Shown here one piece after another: positions 15,062 through 23,204 of a DNA stretch of 64,000 nt. Both the position numbers and the translations under genes were made by a program. Numbering within the stretch: the first letter of the stretch is position 1; each line of letters begins with the position of its first letter. Source of the stretch: Oscillospiraceae bacterium (GTDB lineage Bacteria; Bacillota; Clostridia; Oscillospirales; Oscillospiraceae). The DNA lies in the NCBI GenBank assembly GCA_009777775.1, contig WRLE01000012.1, positions 1 to 64,000 on the forward strand, given 5' to 3'. Below the pieces are notes generated by a model that did not search any database, was not told where the DNA came from, and saw only the letters and a list, made by a program, of their open reading frames with translations.

Positions 15062-16564
15062 TTACTGATTCAAATATTGAATGTCTGCTATTGGCAAGTC
15101 GCTTAGGTCTATGAATGTACCATTTGTCAGGTTAATTAATCCGATGCGCCAAGAGGGGAAGACATATATGGTGCCAGTCGGAGTCAGTATTTCCTCGTAT
15201 ACGCTAACATATGGATGAATCTTTGTCAGGCTATAATCTCGCTCCATCGAATAATAACCATCGTTGATTAAAGAAACATTAAGAACCGATTCACCATATG
15301 AATCCGTTTCTTGCCACAGACATTTTAAGTATGCAGTGTCGCCAACTGTGCCGATAATTTTGACATTATCGAAGTTATAAAATTTATCGTTGACATTATG
15401 CAGGTCTCCATTTGATGATATGAACCACAGTGTATATTTGTTAGCGGCATACCGCAAAGAACGATTAGTAGATATGTAAATCCCATCAGAGACTGGATAT
15501 GCTCCGCTAAAGAAGCTGTCACTTGTGTCCATATCAAGCGAAATAACTTCCGAATTGTCAATAACAACGAATGATAAGGCTTGAAATGGAGTATAAGGCG
15601 CCGGTATACCGGTTTGGTAGTAAACCATAACATTCAAATAAAAATTATTCTCGAAATCGAATTTTCGTGCATAAAATATAATTGGATTACCCATAGTACT
15701 GCCATATTCAGACTCGTTATCGAGTGCAATCAAATCAGTAAGGTCAGCGAGGAGATAATCAGCGTAGTAAAGGCTATTCCCCTGTAAAGAAACATCAACA
15801 GAATTACCTATGTCTGATGTCTCAGCTTGTGTATCATAAGGCTCTCGAGGAGTGACTGTATCATCGGCAAAGTTCAATCTTCCAAAATAACGATTTGTTT
15901 GAATATGATGCACATAAATTGACCCATCATCTTGCATCGTTTCGGTATAGACTGCCACTTGACCAGAAAAGTCAGCATATGTGTCGCTTATTGATACAAA
16001 GTAAAATTGATTATGGTTTGATATCTTTACGTTTAACCCGTTTGTGCTGTCCCAGGATATATCCCATGACAGCTCCTCAGTTGCAAAACGATATGTCATA
16101 GGAAAGTAGGTTATATCTCGAAACAATAGAATGGGGTACGCTTCCTTGCTGTTATCGACAAGTTTTCCATTGATATGGATTGAAAACGAAGCAATGCGAG
16201 CGGTGTATGTCGCTGCGACGTTGCTAATTGTTCCGTAGTCGGGAATAATGCCTGAGCTAGATCTAGTTGCGGCAACATAGAGTCCATCCGTTGCTGTCCA
16301 ATTTGTGGCGATTCCCAGATAAGCGCAGTGTTCATATGTCATCGGGAAATATATGATGTCATTGTAGATTAAAAGCGGGTATCTGTCATTGCGAGAATCC
16401 AAAGCTGCTCCGTTTATTTGTATGGGAAAGTTGGGAATCGTGACTGTAACATATTCATCCAATGCCCTAGCAGGTAAAGGAGCTGCTAGCGTGAGGATTG
16501 GTGTGATAATTGTAATGACTATTAACATTATAGCAAGTAGCTTTTTTGCACTTTGGATTTCCAT
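15062..16564 (-). CDS. Secreted protein with two copper-amine-oxidase-N-like domains
   Basis: 500 residues. A Sec signal peptide (LLAIMLIVITIITPILTLAA) is followed by two copies of a stalk-type domain related to the copper amine oxidase N-terminal domain: PIQINGAALDSRNDRYPLLI then YFPMTYEHCAYLGI, and SIHINGKLVDNSKEAYPILL then YFPMTYRFATEELSW. In Firmicutes these domains are common in surface proteins and do not imply amine oxidase activity. The remaining ~320 residues are beta-rich with no recognised domain. GGAGG precedes ATG 16564. Confidence 0.75.
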   Translation of the reverse strand: MEIQSAKKLLAIMLIVITIITPILTLAAPLPARALDEYVTVTIPNFPIQINGAALDSRNDRYPLLIYNDIIYFPMTYEHCAYLGIATNWTATDGLYVAATRSSSGIIPDYGTISNVAATYTARIASFSIHINGKLVDNSKEAYPILLFRDITYFPMTYRFATEELSWDISWDSTNGLNVKISNHNQFYFVSISDTYADFSGQVAVYTETMQDDGSIYVHHIQTNRYFGRLNFADDTVTPREPYDTQAETSDIGNSVDVSLQGNSLYYADYLLADLTDLIALDNESEYGSTMGNPIIFYARKFDFENNFYLNVMVYYQTGIPAPYTPFQALSFVVIDNSEVISLDMDTSDSFFSGAYPVSDGIYISTNRSLRYAANKYTLWFISSNGDLHNVNDKFYNFDNVKIIGTVGDTAYLKCLWQETDSYGESVLNVSLINDGYYSMERDYSLTKIHPYVSVYEEILTPTGTIYVFPSWRIGLINLTNGTFIDLSDLPIADIQYLNQ

Positions 16565-16815
16565 GATTGTAACCTCCTGGATGTTTAGGGGTCACCCCAT
16601 AATAATCCTGCTATTTTGCAATACTATTATGGGGTATTCATTTTGTTTATGCGAATCTCTCGCATCATATCGGGCTAGTGCATTGTATCTTTGCTCAGGT
16701 AATACTATTGCATACTATAATAAAAGTCAATAATTCAGCAATGCGATGTGATTTGTAATACGCTAGATTCTGGCACTGTGTGAGTAGCAAGCGGTTAAAT
16801 GCTGAACAATGCGTT

Positions 16816-17358
16816 TTATTCTCTTAATGCCTTTTCTTTTTCTAGCATTTGCTTTTTGCGGTATATCTTTAAAAAACCATACCCTAATAAAAGACCGCAA
16901 GCCAAGCAAATTATAGACAAATATAATGGCGATATTAGATTGTTTATGCGCCAAACTCTGAGCATATTTATTCCATTTAATATATTTACGCACGACAAAA
17001 TGCCAAGTAAGGCAACAATTCTTTTTAGATGCATAATGCGAGAAGCCAAATCGGAATAAATATCGAAACCGCCACCATTCGTTTTCTTGCGAAAATACAC
17101 CCACCTGAAAAGCGAGCCAATATGCTCAGCACCAGTATCTTCGATAAATCTAATATACTGTGAACTTTCTGCATGGCTTGCTAAGTTATCAAGCATTTCA
17201 AGACGATAGACATAATCGCCTGGGATACCTTCATTAAAGGTATATGTGCAAAAGCCAACCGATTGCAGGTGCAGACCTTTTGCCGACATCTCATTTAGCC
17301 AAGATTCTTCTTTGTCAAAATCCCATGCAAAGAACATTTTGTGAATTGTCTTTGTCAT
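16816..17358 (-). CDS. DUF2812 membrane protein, PadR partner
   Basis: 180 residues. FFAWDFDKEESWLNEMSAKG and HLQSVGFCTYTF are hallmark DUF2812 segments. Two hydrophobic helices follow (IVALLGILSCVNILNG and SPLYLSIICLACGLLLGYGF), then a basic tail. The start ATG 17358 overlaps the stop of the PadR gene by one base (TAATG), so the two are co-translated. PadR-DUF2812 pairs are common in Firmicutes. The function is unknown; a membrane-stress or toxin-sensing role is sometimes inferred from context only. Confidence 0.85.
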   Translation of the reverse strand: MTKTIHKMFFAWDFDKEESWLNEMSAKGLHLQSVGFCTYTFNEGIPGDYVYRLEMLDNLASHAESSQYIRFIEDTGAEHIGSLFRWVYFRKKTNGGGFDIYSDLASRIMHLKRIVALLGILSCVNILNGINMLRVWRINNLISPLYLSIICLACGLLLGYGFLKIYRKKQMLEKEKALRE

Positions 17359-17678
17359 TATAAATCCTCCCCAATGATTCGTTCACCGTTTGCGAGTAGC
17401 TCTCGCAAACGATTCAGTTCATTTTTTGCAACGGCCTTTCCTGATTCTGTAATTTCATACTCTTTTTTTCTGCTACTAGCTTCTCCTGGTAATGATTTTA
17501 TCCATTCTTTCTCCAGCATTGAGCTTATAGCACCATACAGAGTCCCAGCTGCGAGTTTCACCCTTCCTTTCGACAAATCCTCAGTTTTTTGCATAATACC
17601 GTAACCATGTAGCGGCGAATGCAACGAAAGCAGAATGTAAAACACAGCTTCTGTTAGAGCAATGTTGTCTGTTGCCAT
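17358..17678 (-). CDS. PadR family transcriptional regulator
   Basis: 106 residues. EAVFYILLSLHSPLHGYGIM followed by GRVKLAAGTLYGAISSMLEK and EYEITESGKAVAKNELNRLR are the PadR winged helix and its dimerisation helix. It heads a two-gene operon with the DUF2812 gene. Its promoter (17711-17739) overlaps the perfect inverted repeat ATATCG-N5-CGATAT (17714-17730), a likely autorepression site. Confidence 0.9.
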   Translation of the reverse strand: MATDNIALTEAVFYILLSLHSPLHGYGIMQKTEDLSKGRVKLAAGTLYGAISSMLEKEWIKSLPGEASSRKKEYEITESGKAVAKNELNRLRELLANGERIIGEDL

Positions 17679-17710
17679 ATACCATCCTCCGTTATAACGT
17701 GATACGATAT

Positions 17711-17739
17711 ATTATATCGGTCGGCGATATAGTTGTCAA
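17711..17739 (-). promoter_or_regulatory. padR promoter with overlapping inverted-repeat operator
   Basis: On the minus strand TTGACA (17739-17734), 17-bp spacer, TATAAT (17716-17711). The inverted repeat ATATCG-GTCGG-CGATAT (17714-17730) covers the spacer and part of the -10, fitting PadR autoregulation. Confidence 0.8.
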
Positions 17740-17901
17740 GAAAAATTTCCTAAACATGCATAGGGAACTCTTCATCATGTTGACATCAATTCGGATACAT
17801 GATTAAATCATGGAGCAGAGATAAATCAACATGGGTAGTTGCACAATTAACACAATGAGGGAAAATCACAGCGAAGCAACGAAAACATAAAAGGAGGACC
17901 T

Positions 17902-18429
17902 ATGGCACAGGGCATATTGATTTTCGGTGCGAACGGGAGCGGTAAAACAACACTTGGGCGTGAGCTTGCGTATATTCTCGGATATAAACATATCGACCAC
18001 GAAGAATACTTTTTCGAAAAATTAAATATGCCATATACTGTGGAGCGAACGTTCGAAAAAATGGTGGAGCTAATGCTTGCTGACATCAAGAAGAGTAGCG
18101 GATTTGTAATTTCCGCTGTAACAGGTGATTTCGGTGATGAAATAGAATCACTTTACGACATAGCGTTTTATCTCGAAGCACCTTTAGAATTGCGCATTGA
18201 ACGAATCATGCAACGTGGTGTCAAGCAATATGGACAGCGAATTAGCGAGGGGGGCGATATGTTTGAACAACAAAAAGAATTCATAGAATATGTAAAAACT
18301 CATCCTCAGTCGAAAATAGAGCAATACGCTAAAAACCTAAAATGCCCAATGATTCGTATTGATGGCACAGTGGATTGGCGAGTTACTGTGAAAAACATAA
18401 TGGAGGAATGCGAATGCTTTATGAAGTAA
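17902..18429 (+). CDS. P-loop nucleotide kinase-like protein
   Basis: 175 residues, AGGAGG just upstream. GILIFGANGSGKTTLGRELA is a Walker A loop at the N-terminus (about 4-23), HIDHEEYFFE follows as in small-molecule kinases, and YDIAFYLEAPLELRIERIMQR is the lid/Arg region with the typical D-x-x-xL-x-A/P-x-ExR pattern. The adenylate/shikimate-kinase superfamily is clear but the substrate is not. The last 16 bp overlap a GNAT acetyltransferase gene. Confidence 0.7.
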   Translation: MAQGILIFGANGSGKTTLGRELAYILGYKHIDHEEYFFEKLNMPYTVERTFEKMVELMLADIKKSSGFVISAVTGDFGDEIESLYDIAFYLEAPLELRIERIMQRGVKQYGQRISEGGDMFEQQKEFIEYVKTHPQSKIEQYAKNLKCPMIRIDGTVDWRVTVKNIMEECECFMK

Positions 18430-18827
18430 ACGAAAAACTAAATGACCCACTTGTGCGAAATATTTTATCAGCTTGTTTATTCGATAACACGCCAGAAGGA
18501 ATTGATAATGCGATAAATAAATATCCAGGCGAGCTGTTCTATGGTTGGCACGAAAATGACGAACTGGTAGCTGTGTGCGGCTTTCGTGTCTTTGATAAAA
18601 AAGTAGAAATTTGTCACATTGCTGTTATCGAGAGTTCTCGCTACAAAGGAATTGGAAAAGCAATAATTTCCACTCTTCGCGAAAAATATGGGTTAGCTAT
18701 TGAAGTCGAAACAGATGATGATGCAGTTGGGTTCTATAAAAAATGTGGTTTTCAAACTAAGGCTCTATACAAGAAACATGGCGACACAGAGTATCGACGA
18801 TGGATATGTGTTCTTGAGAATGGGTGA
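18414..18827 (+). CDS. GNAT family N-acetyltransferase
   Basis: 137 residues from ATG 18414, preferred because GGAGG lies 7 nt upstream. Motif A is CHIAVIESSRYKGIGKAIIS, and the fourth strand and helix are YGLAIEVETDDDAVGFYKKC with GFQTKALYKKHGD. It overlaps the upstream P-loop kinase by 16 bp, so the two are co-translated. The substrate is unknown. Confidence 0.85.
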   Translation: MLYEVNEKLNDPLVRNILSACLFDNTPEGIDNAINKYPGELFYGWHENDELVAVCGFRVFDKKVEICHIAVIESSRYKGIGKAIISTLREKYGLAIEVETDDDAVGFYKKCGFQTKALYKKHGDTEYRRWICVLENG

Positions 18828-18837
18828 ATGAACAAGT

Positions 18838-18960
18838 GAACAAGGGGACTGAACAAGGGGACGGTTCTTTTGTTCACGGTGCTGCGGTGAACACGGGGTC
18901 GGTCCTTTTGTTCACGGTGCTGCGGTGAACACGGGGTCGGTCCTTTTGTTCACGGTGCTG
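18838..18960. repeat. REP-like inverted-repeat cluster, including a 38-bp tandem unit
   Basis: Copies of the local repeat family (TGAAC...GGGACGGTTCTTTTGTTCA). The first is GAACAAGGGGACGGTTCTTT; then a 38-bp unit beginning GTTCACGGTGCTGCGGTGAA is repeated twice in tandem with a partial third. The units contain short palindromes (TGAAC/GTTCA) that can form hairpins. Confidence 0.8.
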
Positions 18961-19036
18961 TGAAAGACTCGAAATATAACCAAATCTCCCGCTTGACAGG
19001 ATTGTCGATTGGGTTGGCTTTCACATATCAGGCAAG
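18960..19036 (+). pseudogene. 3' remnant of a REP-associated transposase gene
   Basis: Translated in one frame it gives KDSKYNQISRLTGLSIGLAF, which aligns with the C-terminus of the intact transposase at 22180-22947 (STYRQISRLTGLSIGLIST). Only ~75 bp remain, flanked on both sides by repeats of the same family. It marks a second, decayed copy. Confidence 0.75.
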
Positions 19037-19048
19037 TGAGTGTCAAAA

Positions 19049-19075
19049 TGAACAAAAGAACCGTCCCCTTGTTCA
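19049..19075. repeat. REP-like element
   Basis: A single unit of the family: TGAAC, then AAAAGAACCGTCCCCTT, then GTTCA, with a 5-bp inverted repeat at its ends. It lies directly downstream of the transposase remnant and just after the stop of the MmcQ-like gene. Confidence 0.75.
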
Positions 19076-19079
19076 TGCA

Positions 19080-19442
19080 TTAGTCTCTCCCTGTGTTTCT
19101 CGTTTTCGGTTTTATCAAATCATAACTCTGCCCAATCATGTATTGCAAATGCTCATCCGGTACATCGCCACCGAGCATGACAGTGTTCCAGTGCGTTTTG
19201 TTCATGTGGTAACCAGGAGTCAAGTCTTTATATGTTTGCCGCAGAAAATCAGCTTCAAAGGGGTCGCACTTCAAATTGACGCAGAGTCTACCATGTCTTT
19301 CGTAAATCATGGCAAATGATTTCTTGTTCGTCATATGGCGCATGACCATCCACTTGCCTGGATCAGTGATATTGTCGAAGGGGTAATCCTCATATGACGC
19401 AGGGAAGGTCAGGCAATAGTCAATTAGCTCTTGTCTGGTCAT
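19080..19442 (-). CDS. MmcQ/YjbR family protein
   Basis: 120 residues. The N-terminus TRQELIDYCLTFPASYEDYP, the middle KSFAMIYERHGRLCVNLKCD and the C-terminus GYHMNKTHWNTVML with LIGQSYDL-type helix match the MmcQ/YjbR double-wing fold. The function is not firmly known; DNA binding has been suggested for the family. Its ATG overlaps the stop of the upstream cupin gene as ATGA. Confidence 0.9.
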   Translation of the reverse strand: MTRQELIDYCLTFPASYEDYPFDNITDPGKWMVMRHMTNKKSFAMIYERHGRLCVNLKCDPFEADFLRQTYKDLTPGYHMNKTHWNTVMLGGDVPDEHLQYMIGQSYDLIKPKTRNTGRD

Positions 19443-19798
19443 ATTGACCTGCCTTTTTTGAAAGTACCTCCGGTATTTTCGTCGTTCAGCGTCCCATCGA
19501 GTTCAATAAGCAAGCATTTCACAAGCTCCGTGCATACAGGGCGATGCAGCGTCCCCTTTGGAACGACAATCAGATCGCCTTGACTCAGCGGCACCAGCCC
19601 ATCTTCAAACTCAATCGCAAATGAACCTTCAATCACATAAAATAATTCATCCGAATCTTCATGGACATGAAAATCCAATGTCCGATTCTCGGCTTGTAGC
19701 ACATTCAGAACATGGTTATTCAGATGACCGATTTCAAGGTATTGAAACAGGTTGTCAACACTGTTTGCTTTTTCTAATAGGTTTATTTTTTGAATCAT
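19439..19798 (-). CDS. Cupin-domain protein
   Basis: 119 residues from ATG 19798, which has GGAGAG about 8 nt upstream; longer in-frame starts lack a site. The double-stranded beta-helix motifs are DFHVHEDSDELFYVIEGSFA (cupin motif 1, with His, His and Glu) and QGDLIVVPKGTLHRP (motif 2, with His). That is a complete metal-binding set. It ends in an ATGA overlap with the MmcQ/YjbR gene. Substrate unknown. Confidence 0.85.
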   Translation of the reverse strand: MIQKINLLEKANSVDNLFQYLEIGHLNNHVLNVLQAENRTLDFHVHEDSDELFYVIEGSFAIEFEDGLVPLSQGDLIVVPKGTLHRPVCTELVKCLLIELDGTLNDENTGGTFKKGRSI

Positions 19799-19840
19799 TT
19801 GTATGCTCTCCAATCGTTTTAATAGTACGTGCTTGAGAAT

Positions 19841-20030
19841 TATATCTCGCCAAAACATAGGCATTTTGAACACTTTTGGCGAAGTATAGTATTATATCGA
19901 AATGAGTAGGAGTAAATACAAATCCTTAAAAAACCTCTATTTACAAAGAAAATACTGTATGTTACTCTGGTATCGAAAATTTATATCTCGCCATATCATA
20001 CCAAAAAGATAGTGTTTTGGCGAACTATCG
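19841..20030. repeat. Two imperfect copies of an inverted-repeat motif (TCGCCA...TGGCGA)
   Basis: Copy 1 (19841-19893) has TCGCCAAAA (19847-19855) and TTTTGGCGA (19874-19882). Copy 2 (19981-20030) repeats TTATATCTCGCCA and TTTTGGCGAACTAT. Both contain a TATAAT- or TATAAA-like box on the minus strand. They lie upstream of the cupin gene in a 550-bp stretch (19799-20348) without a recognised gene and could be operators or duplicated promoters. Confidence 0.5.
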
Positions 20031-20126
20031 CAAGGGAGTGGTTGCATTGTAGATAATCGGGCGTGTAAAAGAACCAGCAGCACTTTGACAATATTATGAT
20101 TCAGGAATGATGGAATTTTTAGTTGT

Positions 20127-20210
20127 GAACATTGTAAACATGGGGACGGTTCTGCTATGCGATTTTGATGTGTTTTGAAATCGCATAGCAGATCCGTTCA
20201 TTTGTGTACA
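20127..20210. repeat. Half REP-like unit fused to a 15-bp perfect hairpin
   Basis: AACATGGGGACGGTTC, the left part of the local repeat, runs into TCTGCTATGCGATTT (20151-20165), a 12-bp loop and AAATCGCATAGCAGA (20178-20192). The right-hand part of the usual unit (CTTTTGTTCA) is replaced by ATCCGTTCA. It looks like a variant or rearranged family member. Confidence 0.6.
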
Positions 20211-20348
20211 AAAACATAGAAAAATAGAGCCAAAGCTGATATACTGGCATGGCTACATATGGTATCTTTGTTGCGTGAATCCTTATCGATGACCCGGCGC
20301 ATGTGCATAGTGGGTTGTTCATAAAATGAGCTTATTGGAGGGTATAGT

Positions 20349-20693
20349 ATGTGGGCTGGAGTTTTATGTGCCATAATAAGCATGATTTGTTGGATATTTG
20401 GCATTATTTGTTTTAAAGGTTTGAATGTAGTTCTTTTATCTGGAGTTAGTAGAAAAGATGCATTGCGTTTTAAAGAGCAATTTGATGTTATTGCAATGAA
20501 CAAATTCATGAGTACAACTATGTTTTTCCCATTGGGTAGCTTTCTTACTATTACCGCAATCCTGTTAATTGTAGAAACTCCTTTTATGAGATCAACTATT
20601 TTCAGTGTACTATATCTTATTGTTGCGATTGTTATTGTATCGATAAGCATTTACACAGTTACCCAAGTGCTTGGCAATAGATTCAAGAAATAA
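20349..20693 (+). CDS. Small membrane protein, DUF3784-like
   Basis: 114 residues with GGAGGG six bases before ATG 20349. Three hydrophobic helices (VLCAIISMICWIFGIICF, LTITAILLIVETPF, IFSVLYLIVAIVIVSISIY) surround a polar segment SGVSRKDALRFKEQFDVIAM. The arrangement (helix, K-G-x-x-x-x-L-SG-x-x-x-x-D, helix, helix) resembles DUF3784, but the match is loose. No function known. The longer antisense frame over this region is a shadow. Confidence 0.55.
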   Translation: MWAGVLCAIISMICWIFGIICFKGLNVVLLSGVSRKDALRFKEQFDVIAMNKFMSTTMFFPLGSFLTITAILLIVETPFMRSTIFSVLYLIVAIVIVSISIYTVTQVLGNRFKK

Positions 20694-20793
20694 GCTAACC
20701 GGGATGGTTTTACTTATGCTATACTGACGAATAATTAGACAAGCATTATTGGTGTGACGATTGTTCGCTATTGGTGAAAAGAGGGATATTACC

Positions 20794-21543
20794 GTGTTTG
20801 ATAAAATTGATGAGCTTTATGCCAGACTTCAAAGTATGAGACCCTTGTCTCCAGCAAGTGTAAAGCGACTTTCCGATGATTTTTGCATTGATTATACCTA
20901 TCACTCAAATGCGATTGAGGGCAGCACGCTCACTCTGGAAGAAACAGCTCTTGTGTTAAAGGAAGGTATAACAATAGGTGGGAAACCTTTGCGACACCAT
21001 TTAGAAGCCATAGGACATAGAGATGCATATTACTATATTGAAGATTTGGTAAAAAACAAGGTAATTATCTCCGAACGCACGATAAAAGAAATCCATTCCC
21101 TAGTTTTGATGGACAGGCAAATGGACAAAGGAGTTTACAGGAGCGTTCCAGTGAGGGTTGGCAGCTTTATCCCTTGCCAACCATATGAAGTACCTATACA
21201 AATGGAACGTTTAATAATAGAATATAATGGTGATATGATGAACCTCCACATTGTTGAGAGAGCAGCGTTGTTTCACTTGAGATTTGAAACTATTCACCCA
21301 TTTATTGATGGGAACGGGCGTGTTGGCAGGTTACTTATTAACCTAGAATTAATGACAGCGGGTTATCCTCCTGTCAATGTCATGTTTACAGATAGAGCCA
21401 AGTATTACGAATGCTTCAATCACTACCGTATAAATGATAATAATCCAGTGAAAATGACTGAGCTAATTAGTGAGTATTTAATTAATGAATTAAGTAGGTA
21501 CATCGAAATAGCGGATCAATCCAACAAGCTAATGGGAGGCTGA
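20794..21543 (+). CDS. Fic family protein (AMPylase-type), N-terminally auto-inhibited class
   Basis: 249 residues from GTG 20794 (GAGGG upstream); a TTG 11 codons earlier is less likely. The catalytic motif HPFIDGNGRVGRLL (about 168-181) is complete. The inhibitory helix YHSNAIEGSTLT carries the S-x-x-x-E-G motif (Ser38, Glu42), so this is a class II Fic protein whose own N-terminus blocks productive ATP binding. Expected to transfer AMP to hydroxyl groups of a protein target. No separate antitoxin gene is adjacent. Confidence 0.9.
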   Translation: MFDKIDELYARLQSMRPLSPASVKRLSDDFCIDYTYHSNAIEGSTLTLEETALVLKEGITIGGKPLRHHLEAIGHRDAYYYIEDLVKNKVIISERTIKEIHSLVLMDRQMDKGVYRSVPVRVGSFIPCQPYEVPIQMERLIIEYNGDMMNLHIVERAALFHLRFETIHPFIDGNGRVGRLLINLELMTAGYPPVNVMFTDRAKYYECFNHYRINDNNPVKMTELISEYLINELSRYIEIADQSNKLMGG

Positions 21544-21612
21544 AGTAAAGCTTCCCATTCCTCTTTTTCAACAGAAATTATTAATTTTTAGTAATGGAGC
21601 CATATAACATAA

Positions 21613-21688
21613 TGAACATGGGGACGGTTCTTTTGTTCATTATGAAACAGTGAACATGGGGACGGTTCTTTTGTTCATTATGAAACAG
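21613..21688. repeat. REP-like element, two tandem 38-bp units
   Basis: Two identical 38-bp units, each TGAACATGGGGACGGTTC, TTTTGTTCAT, TATGAAACAG (21613-21650 and 21651-21688). Each ends in GTTCAT, pairing with the leading ATGAAC. Confidence 0.85.
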
Positions 21689-21716
21689 GGTGGAATATTT
21701 TTATATGTAGTCCGCT

Positions 21717-22088
21717 TCATTCGGAGCGTGTTTGAGATTGAAGTACCGTTTCCCATTCTGTTTGCTTGAAGCCGACCAAGGCAGTGCTTTTGTCAACGAG
21801 CAGGGGACGCTTCACGAGCATTCCGTCAGTTGCCAGAAGTCTCAGACATTCCTCCTCGCTCATTGTCTGAAGCTTGTCTTTCAAGCCCAATGATCGATAC
21901 AGTTGTCCGCTAGTATTAAAGAACCTGCGGACGGGCAATTCACTGAGTGCCAACCACTCTTTTATCTCGTCGAAACTAGGATTATCCACTTTTATATCAC
22001 GGGTTTCGTATTGCACATGATTGTTATCCAAGAAGGCTTTCGCTTTCTTGCATGTTGTGCATTGGGGATAGTGAATAAATATTAGCAC
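21717..22088 (-). CDS. ArsC/Spx/YffB-family thioredoxin-fold protein
   Basis: 123 residues. YPQCTTCKKAKAFLDNNHV carries the CxxC-type redox site at the N-terminus (Cys10, Cys13). NTSGQLYRSLGLKDKL and KRPLLVDKSTALVGFKQTEW are hallmark segments of the ArsC/Spx superfamily. The Arg/Lys-rich RNA-polymerase contact features of Spx are not obvious, so it is closer to the YffB/ArsC-like group. Likely a glutaredoxin- or thioredoxin-coupled reductase of unknown substrate. Confidence 0.85.
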   Translation of the reverse strand: MLIFIHYPQCTTCKKAKAFLDNNHVQYETRDIKVDNPSFDEIKEWLALSELPVRRFFNTSGQLYRSLGLKDKLQTMSEEECLRLLATDGMLVKRPLLVDKSTALVGFKQTEWETVLQSQTRSE

Positions 22089-22125
22089 AATATACCTCCG
22101 TTGTAATTAACTGTCAGAACCCTCG

Positions 22126-22152
22126 TGAACGCGGGGACGGTTCTTTTGTTCA
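22126..22152. repeat. REP-like element on the 3' side of the transposase
   Basis: TGAACGCGGGGACGGTTC then TTTTGTTCA. Together with the inverted copy at 23034-23076 it flanks the transposase gene. Confidence 0.8.
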
Positions 22153-22179
22153 TTATTTTGCTTATTGAAATAAATATTC

Positions 22180-22947
22180 TCACATGCTTGATATAGTAGA
22201 AATCAGCCCGATTGACAATCCAGTCAAGCGAGATATTTGGCGATATGTCGAACCTTTTATCTCAGTGATGAGTCTGAGCGCATTATTACGCGCTTCTCGA
22301 TCAAGAGATGCGATGATTGACACTGGTAGCTTTAATGCTTCCTCAATTGCATTTGATAATTCTACATCTGTCAGTCGATATATTTCTTCATCTAAACCAA
22401 TGATTTGAGTTTCAACGTCCTCAGCATCTTCCATATAACTTTTAAAAGCTTCACCCAACATCGAGTCCGCCATATCGGTATAAACAAAATCGGGCTTTCC
22501 AACATAATTCCCATAGCTGCTCCAAAGGTACTCCGATGGTGTTTTCGTGATTCCGGCTTTCACAGGATTTTGGTGTATATACCTTAATACTGCTAAATAA
22601 TACGCGTCGGTTTCCACAGCTTCGCTTCTATATCTATCTTGGAACAAGGAACCGATACGGCTATATTTATTGTTATAATACATCGCATAACGAATAGTGA
22701 TGCGCTTCATGAACTGTGGCAGTGTTTCTGAGTCAAAGATTTCGCCTGTCTGCACCAGTATATGGACATGATTTGTCATCAAACAATAGCCATGAAGGCG
22801 AACTTTGCTAATTTCAGTACATTCCGAAAGAATCGATATCATTTTATGTAAATCATCGTCATTATTGAACAAGTTCTGACGATTTATCCCGCGTAGCATT
22901 ACATGATATATGCCTGAATTACTTTGTTTCCTAGCATGTCGTGCCAT
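22180..22947 (-). CDS. REP-associated tyrosine transposase (RAYT, IS200-like Y1 fold)
   Basis: 255 residues from ATG 22947 (GAGGTG six bases upstream). GIYHVMLRGINRQNLF is the typical start. HUH motif NHVHILV (His60, His62), and the catalytic tyrosine lies in DAYYLAVLRYIHQNPVKAG (about 115-132). The C-terminal ~60 residues (YRQISRLTGLSIGL) form a helix-turn-helix often seen in this group. RAYTs are usually single-copy, lack IS ends and act on REP-type hairpins. Here copies of the local repeat lie on both sides in opposite orientations, supporting cognate substrates. Confidence 0.9.
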   Translation of the reverse strand: MARHARKQSNSGIYHVMLRGINRQNLFNNDDDLHKMISILSECTEISKVRLHGYCLMTNHVHILVQTGEIFDSETLPQFMKRITIRYAMYYNNKYSRIGSLFQDRYRSEAVETDAYYLAVLRYIHQNPVKAGITKTPSEYLWSSYGNYVGKPDFVYTDMADSMLGEAFKSYMEDAEDVETQIIGLDEEIYRLTDVELSNAIEEALKLPVSIIASLDREARNNALRLITEIKGSTYRQISRLTGLSIGLISTISSM

Positions 22948-23033
22948 TATATCACCTCTATAAATACAATTGCGAACCACGCAATACGTTTTTTCTCATT
23001 GTACAGGAAAGCACTGTATATTTCAACATCAAA

Positions 23034-23076
23034 TGAACAAAAGAACCGTCCCCGCGTTCACCCGCGTTCACGTTCA
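23034..23076. repeat. REP-like element on the 5' side of the transposase
   Basis: TGAACAAAAGAACCGTCC, CCGCGTTCA, then extra CCCGCGTTCA and CGTTCA ends. Inverted relative to the copy at 22126-22152. Confidence 0.8.
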
Positions 23077-23204
23077 TTTGAGCATGCTGTCAAATGAACA
23101 AAGAATAGTGCCGACTAGCCGACTACTTTAATTTACGAGAACGATACAAGCATATGCTTTAGTGTATAGCATGCTTATAGTATAATTTAGTAGGAAGTAT
23201 AAAA

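Noticed and set aside
15062..16564. A copper amine oxidase
   Set aside because: Only the N-terminal-type repeat domains are present; the catalytic topaquinone domain is missing.
20198..20650. 150-codon minus-strand ORF
   Set aside because: It is antisense to the membrane protein at 20349, which has a clear GGAGGG site and three hydrophobic helices.
22126..22152. Reading all GACGGTTCTTTTGTTCA repeats as intrinsic terminators
   Set aside because: Most lack a U-tract after a stable stem, occur in tandem and in both orientations, and do not consistently follow gene ends; only 31197-31238 qualifies.
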